From Linyphia triangularis (lineage: Eukaryota; Arthropoda; Arachnida; Araneae; Linyphiidae), in the NCBI GenBank assembly GCA_963978545.1, contig OZ021731.1:23208093-23272092 (forward strand): a stretch of DNA of 64,000 nucleotides, given 5' to 3'. Both the position numbers and the translations under genes were made by a program. Shown one piece after another: positions 1 through 10,330 of this stretch (position 1 is the stretch's first letter; every line of letters begins with the position of its first letter). The notes below the pieces were generated by a model. That model was not told the origin of the DNA, made no database searches, and worked only from the letters and a program-made list of their open reading frames with translations.

Positions 1-949
1 AGAGAAGAAGAATTTAAATTTAGTTACAATCTACTATTATAATTTTAATAGGATATACGATGGTACTAGCCAGCAAACACCATTCAATCTATGTTCAGTA
101 CCCAAAAAAAACCCCAGAACGATGGCTATATCTTGTGCTCTAATTGTTGAAATAACAAACAAAAGGTACCGTTGTAAATCATAGAAGGTTTTTAATAATT
201 GCATGTAGGTTGTTTTTTTGTCATGAGGGGTCATCTACATATTAAAACAGAACCATACTTTAAAAAGTTTAATAGAAACCTCATAATATTATCCCATATT
301 TGGATTCACATCCAAAAAAATGTCGAGATACAAAAATTTGTAGTTTTCTAATGAATAGTTTGTAATTTAAATGATAAAAAGAAAATGATAAATTAATGTT
401 AAATAAAAAAGTTGGTTTTTTGGCCATAAATACTTAAATAATTAATATATTTCAGTAATTTTTTTTTTTCAAAAGATAGTTTGTAAATTGCCAAACATAA
501 ATAGCAATCATCTTTTGCATCCATTTATTTTTTAATAATTAATTATTTATTAATAAAACAATTTTAATTTTTTTTTAATAGAAACATATAGTTTTTTTTG
601 CTTTCATTAGATTTACCGTGATCTAAAACCCCCACACAATTTTTTTCTTTCCATTTTGACTTTTAGTTCTCGATTTCTTAGCGAAAATGTAAAAAAAAAG
701 CTCACTTTAAGAGACCGTATAGTAGACGACTTTTGGAAATTTATCAAAGATTAATTCAAGGTAAACTAGAGGTGTGGAAAATCGCACAACGTTCAATTAT
801 CGTACAATGGGGTGAATCGGAACAGAATTTCTTGAAATTACAAAAAGAAGTATTATTTTATACAAACAAAGCAGTTTTATTTTTTATATATATATTTTTA
901 ATCTGTCTAACGTGTTTGGAACATATGTTTTGTGTGGTTTTCAACAGTG

Positions 950-983
<34 letters not shown>

Positions 984-1483
984 GTACTTCTTTAAATTAC
1001 ATTTATTTAAAACAACATTTTTTAAGCAATTTCAATAAGTTTTCCTTTAAAAATTTTACTGAACCATATAAGTTTTTTATTTTATAAATAATTTCAACGA
1101 TCAAGTTACATTTGTGTTTACAGTGAAATGTTTCTGTAAAATAATCTCGCTTTGCTGAATACTGTTTACTAATGCCTATATTTTATATTTATTAATTTTA
1201 TAACTATCAGAAGTATAAGTTATACTTCTGCAATTACAGTTTTCGATATTTTATTTATTTCGTATGAAGAATGCACATCTTTAAAGTTGTAAATAAATTA
1301 TGTTACTTTTGCGTTTACTTGCTATTTTTGTATTAATCTTAAACATGGCACTATAAATCCAAGTAGTTTCTGTGCAGTTTTAGACTGATATTCGTATTTT
1401 TTAACGTCGTGAAACGCCTCACCGACCATTTGATTTCTCCCGCTGTGAAGAACCTTAAAAACACCTTTCGTTTTATGGAAATT
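1..1483. other. A+T-rich intergenic DNA, no gene seen
   Basis: No ORF here resembles a known protein. The stretch holds a long T run near 953-979 and a short palindrome at about 1208-1231. Bases 98-160 are an inverted, roughly 80% similar copy of 1739-1802; both contain the string GATATAGCCATCGTTCT, in opposite orientation, so this is part of a dispersed repeat family. Confidence 0.6.
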
Positions 1484-1820
1484 CTCCCTTAAGATCGGTC
1501 AAAAAATGGTTGAAACATTTTCTCTCATAAGTGACGTGTTTTTCAACATTTTTCATTGAAATTTTGTACCTATGGTAAATGATGTATTCTAAATCGAATG
1601 AAATGATAAAAAATAGGGATTCGTATTGAAATTTTCGAAGATAGCGTTACTTTTACTTAGTAAACGGTCCCTTAAGAAAACAAAATTGCATCAGATATAT
1701 AGAAAATCATAAGCAAAACATTTTGGTGCAAACCGTGAGATTCTACGATAATTAGAACCGAAGATATAGCCATCGTTCTGATTTTTTTATTGGGTACTGT
1801 ACATAATGGATCTTAAGGAG
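1484..1820. repeat. possible MITE with 12-bp inverted ends
   Basis: The left end reads CTCCCTTAAGATC and the right end GATCTTAAGGAG, which is an inverted repeat apart from one extra C. The interior is non-coding and includes the dispersed repeat at 1739-1802. No clear target duplication is visible, so the inverted ends may be coincidental. Confidence 0.25.
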
Positions 1821-3340
1821 ACTACTAATATGAAAATGTAATTCAATTGTTAGGTAAAAATTTTGTTCATAAATAAACTGGTGCTAATATGAGGGAGTTT
1901 TTATGGGAAATAAAATTCAATTTCAATCGACATCGGAACTACTGAATTGTAGCATAGGAGTAAGGTTTTTCAATAGTATTTGGGGTGTGTGTGAGATAAG
2001 GGACTAGGACAGGAATCAGAAAAAGAATAAGTTATACTTTGATTGATGCTTAAAATAGTGAAGCGTGACTATTTGTTAATTGAACGTATTGAAGTACTTA
2101 AGTACATCATTAGATTTATTTTTCACTCTTTCACTTCTGACATTACAATTACGTTCCTAACAACCAATCCTATATTTTCTAGTTTATTCTTTTTAAACAT
2201 ATTAAGAGTATATATATATATATTTTTTAAAGCGTTATTAACTCGTGAATTTGTTTCTGAATTTGTGAATTTGTTTGACTGTATCCGCTCTTAATTTTCC
2301 AGAAAGAATAAATTTAATTTGGCTGCCACATTAATAACACGAAAATAGTCTAGCAATCTTTACGATAAATATTTTGTTAAATCAACCAAATGTACCGCAA
2401 AAACGTTATGGGGATATTGAAATCTATTTCTTCCTTAGCACCTACCGCAAAATGATACGGAATTTATTAATTTGAAATGACTTTTTTTGATTTTCAAGAT
2501 AATTAATATATAATTAACGACTGTTTAGAGTAAATCCAACTGTTCTATAATCCAGTAATTATTTTCTGTTTTGACTGATTTACTCGAATTATAATTATTT
2601 ATTGAAAGCTTGATCATTTACTTATACATCATCAGAAAGCGGAACTAGAGCAATAAAAAATACGTACATTAAATTTTCCGTTGTTATTTTACAAAAAAAA
2701 AAAAAAAAAAAAAAAAAAGGCTTTTTATGAACATAGGATCAGCAAATAGGTCTGCCAACAGCCTAAAAAGGAATATTAGAAATTTATCCCAAGACAATTT
2801 TTTTACTTTTATTAATTGTTTAATAAATTTTATTTAAAATTTATTCATATTTAATAATACCTTAACTAAAAGAGATAGTACAATATAAAATATTTGTTTA
2901 CTTTTTATTATTATAAATTGACTAATTTAAGAAAGCATGTATATATATTCAAAATATAATAATTTTTGCTTACCGTCCACATATGAATTTAATTCAATTG
3001 AAAATTTCATTTGTGTACTGTATTTCCATAAGCATTTAAATAATTTTATTTCGGAAGAAAGCAAAAGTTTTCGTTGTTACATTTTCTTATTAAAAAGAAA
3101 TAAGCTCATCTTCCTTTTTCCTAAGTTCTTATTGGCTTCTCCAAAGTTGGCTACCATCTGGACTTCTTACCCAATCACGTCAAGCTATAATGCCTCGATA
3201 AAAGAATGTGCTAAATTTCTTAATTCTAAGAAATATGTTTTTAATTTCTTCTCAAAAATTAAGTCATTTTCTTGAATTTTTTTTTTTTTTTTTTTAATTT
3301 TATTGTTAAGGGTGGGGCTTCTAATATTAAGGCTTTAAGT
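1821..3340. other. A+T-rich intergenic DNA, no gene seen
   Basis: It contains a TA microsatellite near 2208-2222, a poly-A run near 2691-2718 and a poly-T run near 3278-3295. The open frame at 2937-3275 is lysine/phenylalanine-rich and has no recognisable motif; frames of that length arise by chance in such biased sequence. Confidence 0.55.
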
Positions 3341-3570
3341 AGCAATTAGTTTTTAGTGTGTGAAGCGACCTTACGCAGCAATGGACCTTTCATCGAGCAA
3401 AGCGAGCTCATGTTTGCATAGCAATGGACTTTTAAATAAGTAAGCCTGTGCTTATCTGTCAAGGACTTTTTCAGGGAGCGAAGTGAGCTCTTTCTTGCTC
3501 TGCGATGAATCTTCCTGCGAGCAAAGCGCCAAAAATTGGGGCCTATATACCAATGACGGATTTCCGCAAC
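3341..3570 (-). repeat. dispersed repeat fragment, same family as 33,150-33,370
   Basis: Read on the opposite strand, this block matches 33,150-33,370 by eye over about 200 bp, including GAGCAAAGCG-type and CAATGGAC-type motifs. Inside, a unit beginning GCAATGGAC is repeated near 3378 and 3420. The same CGAGCGAAGCGAGC-type motif is found in the arms of the giant foldback at about 20,410 and 22,690. This is a fragment of an unclassified mobile element. Confidence 0.6.
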
Positions 3571-4265
3571 TGAAATTTTGCTTGTCGCTTTTAGTTCGTT
3601 TTCTGTACAAAACCTACAAATAAAAAAAAATCTGAATTAGTTTGGAAAACTACATAACCTAGAGCTAGAGAATGTAACAAAATGTTTGCCAGCTTAATTG
3701 AAATGAAAGTTTTATAAATTCGAGGCCAGCCAGCCATTTTTTTTATTTTTTTATTTTTTTTTAAATACAATAAAGTGTTTTTTTTCCAACCCCCCCCCCC
3801 CCCACTGGGAATGAAATGCTAAATATTTCAGCCTTCTATCTCTTACAGTGTTTATGATCTTTTCAAATGGAATCTCTTAATAATTATTAACGAAATTAGT
3901 GAACTTTAAAAAGTATGTGACAAACTATGAATTGCTTATTTTATTGTAATACTATTTAAATATTCACCTGTATTATGTTGTAATAATATTCAACTGTTCA
4001 TTGATGTAAGTGAATTGCATTAATAGATGTTGCATAATCAGCCTTTCTTAGCATATTCTTCTCCAACTGTTTTTCGTTTGGGTTTATGTATTTTAAGTAT
4101 ATCTAAAATATGAAAATATTTTCCGAAGAAATTGACAGTTGAGTTTAATTCAGTTTGTTATATAACAAATTGGTGTATCTTTCTTTAAAGGCTGTGAGGA
4201 TAGAATTAAGTTTAACAGCAGGTAATTTAAATTGATTTCACCTGAATGAATGGGCAGATGATTAT
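3571..4265. other. intergenic DNA, no gene seen
   Basis: Non-coding. It holds a T-rich stretch and a run of C near 3789-3803. No structure beyond that was found. Confidence 0.5.
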
Positions 4266-4487
4266 AAAACCTAATTTACAAGCTACCAGATCGCCAGTTC
4301 TGTGATGTCAGCCAAGCGATCGCTGCGTCGTCTGTTGGTAATCATGGGGGAGTGCACGTGCTTGATTGATGGGAGTCGCAGGGGCAACAAATAGAAAATG
4401 TTTGGTTTACTGGAACCAGTAGCCAGGTGACATCACAGACTGGCAAGCGAAATTGGAACTCCGACTGGTAGACTGTAAATCTGGCTT
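4266..4487. mobile_element. short palindromic MITE, copy 1
   Basis: The block folds back on itself: its left part contains GCTACCAGATCGCCAGTTCTG and its right part CAGACTGGCAAGC and ACTGGTAGACTGTAA in inverted order. It matches two other blocks in the window (4533-4769 and 50,921-51,159), sharing the internal string AGAAAATGTTTGGTTTACTG with the third copy. It has no coding capacity. The transposase superfamily is not evident. Confidence 0.7.
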
Positions 4488-4532
4488 AAAACGCAGATGA
4501 TAATAAAATCTACAGTAAATATCGGTAGAGTA

Positions 4533-4769
4533 AAGCCGGATTTACACGCTACTAGACGGGGTTCCAGTTTAAATAGTCAGTTCTGTGACGCCAGCTAAAC
4601 GACCCCTGAGCTGCTTGTCGTTGATTAGGGGAGAGTGCAAGTATTTGAAAAATGATCGTCGCCGGCGCCAGTATTTAGAAAATGTGTTATCTACTAGAGC
4701 CACTAGCCAAGTGACGTCGCATATTGGTGATCTCAACTGGAAAGCCGTCTAGAGCGTGATAAATAGCTT
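4533..4769. mobile_element. short palindromic MITE, copy 2
   Basis: Begins AAGCCGGATTTACACGCTAC and ends with a degenerate inverse of it. It lies 45 bp after copy 1 in the same orientation, and has the same order of internal motifs (CAGTTCTGTGACG, GCCGGCGCCAGTA). It looks older than the copy at 50,921 because its right end matches the inverted terminus less well. Confidence 0.7.
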
Positions 4770-5030
4770 ACAGAAATTGTTCAAAGGAAATGTACGTATT
4801 TCGTTACTTAAAGAAAAAATATAAGTAAATTAAGGAATTCTATTAATTGATTTAACCAAACGCATTCAAATATTTTACAATACCATGAAGACCATTATAA
4901 GGCACATTTTATATTTTCTTTTCTTAACAGTTACCTTGGTAACAATAAGGTTAGCCAACAGTAAGGCTGCATGAGACCAATGAAACGGGACTTGTAATTA
5001 ATAATGAGAGAAATCAGCTATTTATTTACT

Positions 5031-5162
5031 ACAGATTGTGATGCAGCTGTGTACAGATTGTGATGCAGGTGTCTACAGATTGTGATGCAGGTGTCTACAG
5101 ATTGTGATGCAGCTGTGTACAGATTGTGATGCAGGGGTCTACAGATTGTGATGTAAGTGTCA
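5031..5162 (+). repeat. 22-bp minisatellite, six copies
   Basis: A unit beginning ACAGATTGTGATGCAG starts at 5031, 5053, 5075, 5097, 5119 and 5141, an exact 22-bp period. Copies differ only at a few positions (GCTGTGT versus GGTGTCT). Confidence 0.9.
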
Positions 5163-5354
5163 CTAAAAAGAATCACAAATGTTTTATGTGTTTCACAGCG
5201 GCATCTATTGGTAAATTTTTGAACTAATTTTTTTTATTTAATAAATGTGAAGCGCATGTTTTGAATTATCTACAGTTCAAATCTTATTTCATTTAGATCA
5301 ATAGAACGTATTCTAGTTCCCTCTAAAGTGGACAACTTTATTTCTTACCGTTCG

Positions 5355-5690
5355 TTAGATATTCAGCGTAGAAAGCCGATAATATCGCTTGTGATGCCAT
5401 TCATATGAACTTTGGCCTCTGTCATATGCAAATTTTCTACGTGGTTCCCAATCGTGTTTTTGCCGGCCGTTCGCAAAGCTGTTTTGTGTGTGTGTGCGCG
5501 CGCGTGCATAACACGTCCGTTTTTTGTGATACACGTACCGTTCCAACGCTTTCTAGGGTTTTTGCATGCGCTTAGTATTTTGCGACAGGAAAACGTAGGT
5601 GTTGCTATTCGAAAATTTCGAGTTTCTGTAAATTTATCCATAATCGTGAGCGCCATTTTGTTGCCATTCACAGAATCTCGAGCTCATACC
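5355..5690. other. CpG-richer block, possible old promoter or exon
   Basis: This block is clearly richer in G+C and in CpG than its surroundings and includes an alternating GT/GC run near 5487-5506. Overlapping open frames of about 95-102 codons exist on both strands; the minus-strand frame includes a plausible initiation context (CAAAATGGCG near 5650). None of the translations resembles a family I know. It could be a gene-associated CpG block, or simply another repeat. Confidence 0.3.
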
Positions 5691-5699
5691 TCTGAATAG

Positions 5700-7563
5700 C
5701 TATGCTTTCATTTTTATAACTTTTCATGATATTTCAAATTTAATTAACAGATTATAGCGTTTAAGCTGCCTTGAAACGTTTCAGTTTCGTGTTCGAAAAA
5801 CTATTTGCCACAAAATGTTTAAAAAAAAAAAAAAAAGCTAAAATTTGTAAAAAAGAAAGTACAAGCTTGTATAAATTTAAATAACAGAACCATTTCATGA
5901 AGTTCTGATGAGGATTTAATTTTTAACTAACAATTGTTTTTGACAAAGTATTTGAATCCTTTGTTTATTTTTTCAAATGAAAGAAGTGGTGTTCCACGAC
6001 ACATATTTTTTTTTTTTGTTCTATATCTGCATTTTTAGCTGTCCAGTGTAATAATTATTACACTGTACATTTTTAAAATTAGTAAATTATAACAAATTAT
6101 TTTACTATCCTGCATACGACGAATAGCGTTTTCTAGTATACAAATACATTAATGGCTGACTAAATTGACATGACAACAGATAATGATGGTAATCCTTCAG
6201 TTGTTTACTTACTGGGAATGTAAATCGAAAACTCGCACACATAACGAAGTCATTTCAGCCTGTTTGTTTATTCACAGTTGTTCCACAGGATTATTTATTG
6301 TTGGCCATGCTGGCGGATACTATTTTGTCGATACTATTCAGTATCGTTGAAGAAGTTTGAAAAAAAGGTTCCTGAGTTTAGAGAGTAGTTACTGAAATTA
6401 CCTTCTAGAAGACTATGTTTGTCTTTGTTTATTTTCTCAGTTTTTGTCTCCAGTTGTCTTTGGATGCTTTTGTATAGTTTTGTTATCTACGAGAATTGTT
6501 GAATCTTTTGTGTTAGGCAGTTTAAAAAACCTTGAAGTTATATTTACAAGTCACTTATTTGCCAAATAACGTAAATACGTTTAAATTTTGAACACTATGC
6601 TTCACTTGCAATGAAAGTTTGTGTGTTTTAATTGATCTTAACATTCTCTGTGAAAGGTAATTTTTTTTAGATAACTAATTCAACATTTATTGTTATATAC
6701 GTAGAGGCAGTTAATATTTCTTGTTTGTTTCGTTCTTTTTTATAACACACAACCAAAATCAACAGTTAAAGAAAAAGAAGAAAAAAAAAAAAAAAGAAGA
6801 AAAAAAAAAAAGAAGAAAAAAAAAAAAACTTTTATTAAATTATTATTTAGTATACTTTAAATTTTTTTAAACAATATTTCCATTAGAACTTTATTTTTGT
6901 TTTCATCAAACTTTAATATTTAAGCGAGTATAAAATTTTTCAAAAATGGCTGTTGAAAAATAAACGATTTTAAACTAGTAGATCGATTCGTAAAGTTAAT
7001 TTTTTCCATTTTTCATCGATCTTTATAAATGGTAAAATAGATAGATATGAATACCGTAGAAAATAAAATATTTACATATATTGAACACTGTGATGATATA
7101 AGTAAATTCTTAATAAAAACTATTGTAATTTTTTTTTAAAGTTTTATTCATTAAATTTTTTCACAGTAATATAGTAATATGAGAAAGTTTTTATGTTAAA
7201 TATAATTCAACGTTAAAAATCTTCTGAAATATACTATAATGTAGAAAAACAAGTATTATAGGGCAGAGTAATAAGAAAAACCTAAGTTTTTCTTCCGTTT
7301 TGAGCACCAACCAAGTGAAAATATCATGAACAACGAAATACAAATATGATTCTCTACATCTACAGAAAGGTAGCATTTGTCTGCCTCTCCACTTTGTTAT
7401 GGAACTAAATTTTTTCGATATTAATATTTGTAGAAATGCAATTCAAAGTATCCATCAAAAGATGCCGTAGAATATCCGCTTGGGGTGCAATGCTGCCAAA
7501 ATGATTGAAAAGATATTGCAATAAATGATCTCCCCCAAAACAACTAGACGTTGTAAAAAAAGT
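5700..7563. other. A+T-rich intergenic DNA, no gene seen
   Basis: Non-coding. It contains a perfect 22-bp palindrome at 6044-6065 (CAGTGTAATAA and its inverse) and an A/AAG-rich purine tract at about 6771-6829. No coding signal is visible. Confidence 0.5.
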
Positions 7564-7941
7564 CCGCCAAGTAAAACAATCAGTCAGAAAAAGTTGTGAA
7601 ATCTAATGTTTGGCGCAAAACAGCGGCGTTTAGTTTCTTTGGGGTGCTTGTACACAATGAACTAAATTGTAATTATTAAGGGGAATACCCATAGTCAATC
7701 AGAACTTGGCAGACTAGAATTAATTTAATTTCATTTGCTTCAACTTCTTTGCACCCATTGCACTGAATTGAGATTAATTTTATAAAAATTCTAGCCTGCC
7801 AAGAACTGATTGCTTATGGGGATTCCCCCTAATAATCCCAATTTAGCTTATTGTGTACAGGTACCCCAAAGAAACTAAACGCGGCCGCTTAGCAGCAAAC
7901 GGATTTAACAACTTTTTCTGACTGATTGTTTTACTTGGCGG
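7564..7941. mobile_element. 378-bp MITE with long inverted repeats
   Basis: The two halves form an imperfect palindrome. The ends read CCGCCAAGTAAAACAATCAG and its inverse, and internal pairs such as CCAAAGAAACTAAACG are mirrored at 7627-7650 and 7862-7880. It has no ORF. No target duplication is obvious. This is a non-autonomous DNA transposon of undetermined superfamily. Confidence 0.75.
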
Positions 7942-8452
7942 GTTATCAATTCTTTTTGTTGCATTTGTTATTATCTAAATGAGTAAGATACGGTCAATGG
8001 ATATTTTATATATTTTATATTTGAATAATCATATCGTCGCTCGGAGAAAAGAAAAATGGCACAAGCGACAACACCATTATCGATTCACCATTATTAGATT
8101 CACATACAAAATTATTAGATTACGACAGACACCATTATTTGATTCACATACAACACTTTGTATTGAGAGTGACAATTAATATCATGATTAAATAGTGTAG
8201 AGAGATTTAGGTTTGCAATCCAAATCCTTTTCGTTTCATTTAATAAGGAATCTTCCTTACCTCAACAACAAAAACAATTTCACAATCAAAAATATGTATC
8301 TATTATAACTTGGCAAAAAAAAAAAAAAAAAAAAAAAAACACCATGCAATTATATACTAAAAAATAAGTAATTGTACAAAGTAAGTAAAACGAATTACTT
8401 GCTTTTATGCGAAATTGAGGATTACCAGCTTTTACATATGAATAAATATATA

Positions 8453-8818
8453 AAAATAATTAATAGTTTAAAAAACTAAAAAATACGCTTTAATAGAAAA
8501 GTGAACTAAAAAGTAGAAAATAATTTTAAATAAGTTTGAAATAAGAATAGAGTGATTAACAAGAAATATTTATTTTATCGTAAAAAAGCGTGGGGTGCTT
8601 TTTAAGATATTTTCATAATGGCTCTACTTTTACCAATATCTGTCATTAAATATTTTCAACAATTAACATCAAGCACCCCACGCTTTTTTACGATAAAATA
8701 AATATTTCTTGTTAATCACTCTATTCTTATTTCAAACTTATTTAAAATTATTTTCTACTTTTTAGTTCACTTTTCTATTAAAGCGTATTTTTTAGTTTTT
8801 TAAACTATTAATTATTTT
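8453..8818. repeat. perfect 148-bp inverted repeat with 70-bp loop
   Basis: Bases 8453-8600 and 8671-8818 are exact reverse complements as far as I can check base by base, with a 70-bp loop between. The terminal ~65 bp (from CTACTTTTTAGTT) is repeated once more, slightly diverged, at about 8818-8882. Perfect identity means that the repeat is very young or kept homogeneous. It could be a snap-back MITE or a template-switch product; no terminal duplication identifies it. Confidence 0.9.
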
Positions 8819-9094
8819 CTACTTTTTAGTTTGGTTTTCTATTAAAGCGTGTTTTTTAGTTTTTAAACTATTAATTATTTTTTCTGTAAACTCTAATTTT
8901 TTTTTAGTTAGTGTACAAAACTCTCTAGTTGTTTCTGCCAATAGTCACATGCTTGTCTCAATTTTAAGTCGTGTGTATGCCTTAGTACACACCGTATTAC
9001 TTGGCACAAAACACTACCGTGTCTCTGAATATGAAAAATCGCTAATCCTGAAGATCCTGGTAAGGATAATGCGACTAAAAAAACACGCTTTGTA

Positions 9095-9480
9095 TAACTG
9101 TCGTTCAAACGACAAATCTTTCAAACGGCACACCAGGGTTCGATTCCGGAGAAGGTTGGTTGGAATTTAACGGCGCAAGGGCAACACGAGCTAATCCTTG
9201 TGATAAAGCGACAAACGCGCCTGGTAGTTTCCCTTATTGGTCTTGACACAGACACTCCGCGTCTCAGTAAAACAAAAAATCGCTAATCCTGATTATCCTA
9301 GTAAGGATAACTGGTCAAACTGTTTAAAATATTGAATTGTCATCGGTCCTTAATAAGTATGTCAAATTTCGAGTTAATCCGATGTTTTGAAGGGGGTCAA
9401 AATCATGTTCAAAGATTCCGTTACATACTAACATACTAACATATATACGTCTGAAGCTAATAAAAGCGTATTAAAAATAC
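9095..9480 (+). repeat. retroposon-like sequence with a B-box-like motif
   Basis: An internal GGGTTCGATTCC at about 9138 resembles the B box of a tRNA promoter. The segment ends with a CATACTAACATACTAACATA tract followed by AGCTAATAAAAGCG, typical of the 3' end of SINE or LINE copies. A motif AAAATCGCTAATCCTGA occurs both near 9035 and near 9280. No A box could be placed, so classification is tentative. Confidence 0.4.
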
Positions 9481-9548
9481 GTCTCAAAGCAACTTTCGCT
9501 CTAAGTTTGAAATATAAGACTTGTTATTATTTTAAAAGAAATTCAGCA

Positions 9549-9623
9549 GTCCTTAGTGGTGGAGTCGTTAAGATATCAGGCTAGTAATCAGAAGGTGTGT
9601 GGTTCGAATCCTACCAGACACCT
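9549..9623 (+). repeat. tRNA-like sequence, probably a SINE head or tRNA pseudogene
   Basis: It contains a B box (GTGGTTCGAATCC, about 9598-9610) and an A-box-like stretch TAGTGGTGGAGTCG some 45 bases upstream, the spacing of a tRNA. A loop CTAGTAA would give anticodon AGT. The ends do not pair into a 7-bp acceptor stem, so a functional tRNA gene is unlikely. Confidence 0.5.
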
Positions 9624-9869
9624 AGGAAACTTTATTTTAAACTAATAGTGGTTTTCTAAGTAAAAAGTCGAAACACGTGTTTTTAGAGCTTTGATAAACA
9701 TGCAATTTAATTGAAAAATAAGTAACTTTTATTTTTTTTTCTAATTACACCGTTTTGATATTTCAACTTGAAGTATTACAGTCACTTCTTGAAAATGAGC
9801 GAAAGGTGAATTTCTGAAATCCATTGACATGTTTTAATCAGTCATTACCAGGGCTAAATTTCATAACTT

Positions 9870-10330
9870 CCGGTATCATGTATGGAAAAGGGGAGGGGGG
9901 GGGGTATGGACCTTCCTACTCAATAGTTTATACAAAAGGCACTTCCTCTAATCAAGCTGAGAGGAATAAAAAAAAGAATGGTATGAATATTTTAGGCGCT
10001 TAAGCTGTAGGCCTGTATTACCAAGTATCGGGATCATCTCCGGGATTCGTGGTGAGGGGGGGGGGGGGGGAGGAAAACCATCTTACCCATCAACTCATAG
10101 AAAAGGCACTTCCTCTAATTAAGCTGAGGAGAATAAAAAAAAGAATGGTATGAATATTTTAGGCGTTTAAGCTGTAGGCCTGGCTGAAATTCCCAAGAAT
10201 CGGGATCATCTCCGGGATTGGTGGTGAGGGGGGGGGGGGGAGGGAAACCATCCTACCCATCAACTCATAGAAAAGGCACTTCCTCTAAACAAGCTGAGAA
10301 GAATAAAAAAAAGAATGGTGTAAAATCATC
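9870..10330 (+). repeat. about 168-bp tandem repeat, three copies
   Basis: The string AAAAGGCACTTCCTCTA recurs at 9934, 10,101 and 10,271 (spacing 167 and 170 bp), each time followed by an AAGAATGGT motif; the first two copies continue into ATTTTAGGCG. Each copy is preceded by a long G run, whose length differs among copies. It has no coding meaning; the open frame at 10,218-10,400 is a by-product of the repeat. Confidence 0.85.

Noticed and set aside
2937..3275. 112-codon ORF
   Set aside because: Lysine/phenylalanine-rich composition expected from A+T-rich DNA; no domain, and no sign of splicing or conservation that I can see.
9549..9623. Functional tRNA gene with anticodon AGT
   Set aside because: The ends cannot form an acceptor stem, so it is more likely a SINE head or pseudogene.
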